Positions 60,675-64,000 of a DNA stretch of 64,000 nucleotides are shown piece after piece (the stretch's first letter is position 1; each line of letters opens with the position of its first letter). The translations under genes and the position numbers were made by a program. The DNA is taken from positions 7,064,501 through 7,128,500 of the forward strand of contig CM063263.1 of assembly GCA_032158295.1 (NCBI GenBank). Reading direction: 5' to 3'. This stretch comes from Pycnopodia helianthoides. Taxonomy: Eukaryota > Echinodermata > Asteroidea > Forcipulatida > Asteriidae. A model generated the notes under the pieces. That model was not told the origin of the DNA and ran no database searches. It worked only from the letters and a program-made list of their open reading frames with translations.

Positions 60675-62272
60675 TTATGAATAAGAGTCAAGGAACTGAG
60701 CTCTTAGGTTTTTAACAAACACAGATAGAGAGGGTGAAGATTTAAGAGAATCATCTAGACTATTCCAGTATGAGATGCCTCGATGGACAACACTGTTTTT
60801 AGACTTTGATGTTCTGTTAAATTGGACGAACAAATTACCCTTAGCGCCACTACGAGTATTATATGCATGAATATTTGACGTTAATGTAAAACAAGAATTA
60901 AAACAGGGAGGAAGTAGGTTATACATACATTTATACATGAATTTACCCAAATTAAGGTGGTATAAGTCATTACATTGAAGTATGCTTAATTCTGCAAATA
61001 ATGGACCTGAATGGTCACGGCAGCAAGCATTCGAAATTACACGAACCACTCGTTTTTTAAGGTAAGTAATTTGTTACATTTAGAAAAACTGCCCAGGTCA
61101 AGATTGAGTAATTTAGGTATGGCAGAACGAGTGAATTATACAATGTTAATAAAATCCTGTTCGGCAGGTAATTTTTTAAGCGATTCATTATGCCAATATT
61201 CTTGGATATTTTAGTAGCTACTTCATCAATATGATTTTTCCAAGAAAGATTTTCATCAATATTTATACCCAGAAATTTTGTTTTTTTCACCTGACTGAGC
61301 CTTGCATTATTCAAAATCAGCGGAACAGATTGTGTGTACTTGAATTGGTTGGCACAAAAAATAATATAATTTGATTTAAGTACATTAATACATAGTTTGT
61401 TTGCTAAGAGCCATGTACTGAGTTTTACAAGTTCCATATTAAGGCTTCGAATAGCCTCATCAACATTATTGTTAGTATACAGTAAGCTTGTATCATCAGC
61501 AAATAAACAAAACGTTAATTTGTCTGAGGTACTACATATATCATTAATATAAAGAATGAAGAGTAAAGGGCCCAACACAGAACTCTGGGGTACGCCACAC
61601 GTTATGTCACACCTGGTAGAATTTCCAGAGTCAAATGATACATATTGCTTTCTGTTGCATAAGTAACTTTTTAGTAGGTCTAGGGCTGTTCCTCGCACTC
61701 CATAATGCTCCAATTTTCTGACAAGAATGTCGTGATTTACAGTATCAAAAGCTTTTGATAAGTCCAAAAAGATACCTATGGAGAAATTATTATGATCAAT
61801 CGCATTACATAATTTACTAATAACATACGATGTCGCCATTTCAGTTGAGCGATTTTTTCTGAATCCAAATTGTGACTCAGAAATAATGCTATGTTCATCA
61901 ATGAAAGATGTTAATCTCTTATAAATAAGCTTCTCAAATAGTTTTGAAAATGCAGACAAGACTGAAATAGGTCTATAAATAATAAATTCATGCTTACAAC
62001 CTTTTTCATATATCGGTATTACCTGAGCTATTTTTAAACTATGGGAAAATATTCCAGTTGTTAGACACTTGTTGAAGATTTCAGCCAACGGCTTAGCTAG
62101 TGAATACCTTGCCTGTTTAATGACAAAAGAACTTAAACCATCGAATCCAGGGGCCTTCCCAGAAGGAATGTTGTTAATACAATCCACAACCTCTTGTAAT
62201 AGGTATAAAAAAGAGTGAATTGAACTTGTGAAAGTTTTCATTTATACCTATTCCATTTATAGTTTTTCCCGG
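60675..62272 (-). pseudogene. Non-LTR retrotransposon reverse transcriptase, 5'-truncated and frameshifted
   Basis: The main frame (62241 down to 61057) holds a LINE reverse transcriptase: IPSGKAPGFDGLS (finger), YRPISVLSAFSKLFEKLI, SQFGFRKNRST, FLDLSKAFDTVNHDIL (palm A), GVPQSSVLGPLLFILYINDI (B, with S where GVPQGS is usual), FADDTSLLY (C, catalytic DD intact), and LGINIDENLSWKNHI. After about 61085 the frame shifts twice (a base after TGGG; the A run at 61057-61062) before the C-terminal domain resumes (VVRVISNACCRDHSGPLF to FLDSYS, stop at 60675). A further shift near 62188 links upstream codons (INENFHKFNSLFFIPIT), which stop at TGA (62273-62275). No endonuclease domain remains. Jockey/CR1-like group; the clade is not resolved. 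Inactive. Confidence 0.9.
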
Positions 62273-62784
62273 TCAATTACAGTAATACAATTCAATTTCA
62301 TTAAAATGCATTCGAATTAATGCATTGTTTCTTTAATTCGATCAAACTTGGAATTCTTTTATATCTATGTTATATTTAATGTCGTTTTCGTGCACACGTG
62401 TTTTCGTTCTTCACATTCGGATTGGTTTTAGTCGTTCTATTTCGTTTATAGACATTCAAGACTACATTTTAATCAATCTCAAGTTGAACTTTTACAACAC
62501 ATTTACAACACTATTAACATTGAATGGTTGACCAGCTCTTCCGCTGGCTTTTAAAACTTTGAATATTGTTAACGACCAAATTATTTGAATGTTCTTATTT
62601 GACGAGTGAATGCTAAGCTGTTGATACTCCTTTAGACTGTTGAATGCTGATGCGACGGAGCAGTCGTTTTCAAACGAAATAGAATGAGGTGGAAAATTGA
62701 ATGAGTTTTCGTTGAAATTGGCCGAGACAACTCTTTTTTATTGTAGGGGAGGGATGGGCACACCTTGTACGCCTTACAAGTAAG
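62273..62784. other. Intergenic, nothing recognised
   Basis: AT-rich DNA upstream of the LINE truncation point. May include decayed LINE sequence, but I see no readable frame. Confidence 0.4.
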
Positions 62785-63167
62785 GCATGTCGTGGCCGAG
62801 CGGTCAAGCAAACTTGATTCAAGCTATGGTGTTTCTGATCAGCGGGGTGTGGGCTCGAATCCCGGTCTTGACACTTGTGTCCTTGAGCAAGACACTTAAC
62901 CAATATTGCATCGTCATTCAGATGGGACGTAAAGCCGTAGGTCACGTGTGTTGTGTAATGCACATAAGAGAACCCCAGTACAATTGTCGTTATTAAGAGA
63001 AAAAGTTCGTCCCAGTGTTTTCCCAGCGCCCCATCACCTACCGCTACATGGTACTTTGTATATAAAATGGGTCTTACAATTCAAAAATAGCTCCATATTA
63101 CCCGTAAAAAGGGAAATAACGAGCGCTTGCAAACACTACGTATAATGTGAAGCGCTATAATGCGACT
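62785..63167 (+). mobile_element. tRNA-derived SINE, copy 3
   Basis: The head GCATGTCGTGGCCGAGCGGT (close to tRNA-Ser), GTGTTTCTGATCAGCGGG, and box B GGGCTCGAATCCCGGTC; then the body CTTGAGCAAGACACTTAACC, ATGGGACGTAAAGCCGTAGG, GTGTTGTGTAATGCACAT, and tail GTGAAGCGCTATAATGCGAC. Same family as 25821 and 41838. Confidence 0.82.
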
Positions 63168-64000
63168 GTGGACCTAGGCAGGTGTACTGACCATTCGATA
63201 CATATCAAACAACTTATTCTGATTGAATTACCGGCTTCTTAGCACCAGTTTATAAAATCCCCAAAGGTAACAAGCCAACGAGGATGAGCATCAAGCGTGC
63301 CACTAGGGTACGTCTCGAGACACATTTACAACAATCACATCGATTTTGTCGGTTTGACTCCGTGCCCTTTGTACGTGATCGCTCCGGACGCGGTTGTATA
63401 TTCGCGCAGAACTGACGACAAACACGCAGGGGTAAAACCGCCGGGTTGACGGCGACAAGAAGGAGGGCGTTAGGAAATTCACCGCGAGTGACGGTAAATA
63501 TTGAGCTTTTTACACCCACGTTGATGTCGATCCCCGTGTTGGAAAAAGAGAAATGCTATAGGGGTGGTGAAATGGGTATGTATTGATGCACTACACCCAC
63601 GTGTTGTTAACGAACAGTATGCAGGAACACTCAAAGCAATTGAACTGGTGCGGAGATGTTGCAGTGCGAAAGAGGAGATTGCAAGGGGGCGACCCGGTTG
63701 ATATTCAAGCGTGACAGACGTGATTTGAAAGACAGAGATGGGATTAAACATCTCGTCCTTATACAAAGTGGTGACACTCTTTTTGAAAAAGAAAACGTGC
63801 GAAGGACAGGATGCGGGTGTCTCTGGCATCAACATTTCACACGTTGTCATTAATACAAATACAAACAAACTGTTGACGTCATCGCGGGGGGCAGTATCGA
63901 GCATTATGAGCACTTTGCTTGGGTTATCTGCAAACTCGGACGCGAAAAGCTCTAATGAGTAGATTAAATGGGGACTGGGGGGCTTCCGACGACGTTGATG
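63168..64000. other. Intergenic, no gene recognised
   Basis: GC-richer than average. A 144-codon minus-strand frame (63479-63913) has overlapping open frames on the plus strand and no recognisable domain. A TGACGTCA word occurs near 63875. Confidence 0.35.

Noticed and set aside
63479..63913. 144-codon minus-strand frame
   Set aside because: Competing frames on the other strand and no recognisable protein features; left unannotated as a gene.

Overview
The window reads as nuclear DNA of a marine invertebrate deuterostome, most likely an echinoderm and perhaps a sea star. The grounds are one intron-split, single-copy-looking gene of the myostatin/GDF11 (TGF-beta) family, AT-rich intergenic DNA, and many short inverted-repeat transposons, tRNA-derived SINEs and a non-LTR retrotransposon remnant. 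The phylum call is inference from gene type and repeat style; I could not run a search.

Layout. 1-5719: head-to-tail array of a ~1.22 kb unit; each unit carries a hairpin followed by CTAG, a Helitron-like 3' end, and the array stops exactly at the last CTAG. 5978-13127: dispersed elements (foldback elements built of 21-bp palindromic repeats, MITEs, minisatellites). 14260-29955: the one confidently identified gene, a myostatin/GDF11-like growth factor in three exons (14392-14956, 28508-28893, 29566-29955; 446 aa), with a TATA box at 14260. Its intron 1 is 13.5 kb and full of repeats. 29956-43434: intergenic DNA with more MITEs, a SalI-rich minisatellite, a long TTTA microsatellite, a broken coding remnant (36762-37051) and a likely terminal exon of an unknown minus-strand gene (39604-39774). 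43435-55071: an 11.6 kb satellite of a 57-bp unit, flanked by diverged direct repeats and hAT-like ends. 55137-59600: a MITE, a tRNA-like sequence, a good internal exon candidate on the minus strand (57529-57675) and weaker exon-like ORFs. 60675-62272: degraded reverse transcriptase of a non-LTR element. 62785-63167: SINE.

The growth-factor gene is the only complete gene. A secreted precursor is predicted, cleaved by furin at RSRR and probably by a tolloid protease in the prodomain. The minus-strand exon candidates may belong to one or more genes whose remaining exons lie elsewhere or were not recognised.

Points most worth a second look: the satellite centre is full of single-base deletions and looks like unpolished long-read sequence rather than biology; three MITE families share an internal core and keep a central palindrome although its bases differ; a GGGTCA-rich MITE carries perfect estrogen-response-element-type palindromes; and the Helitron-like array.
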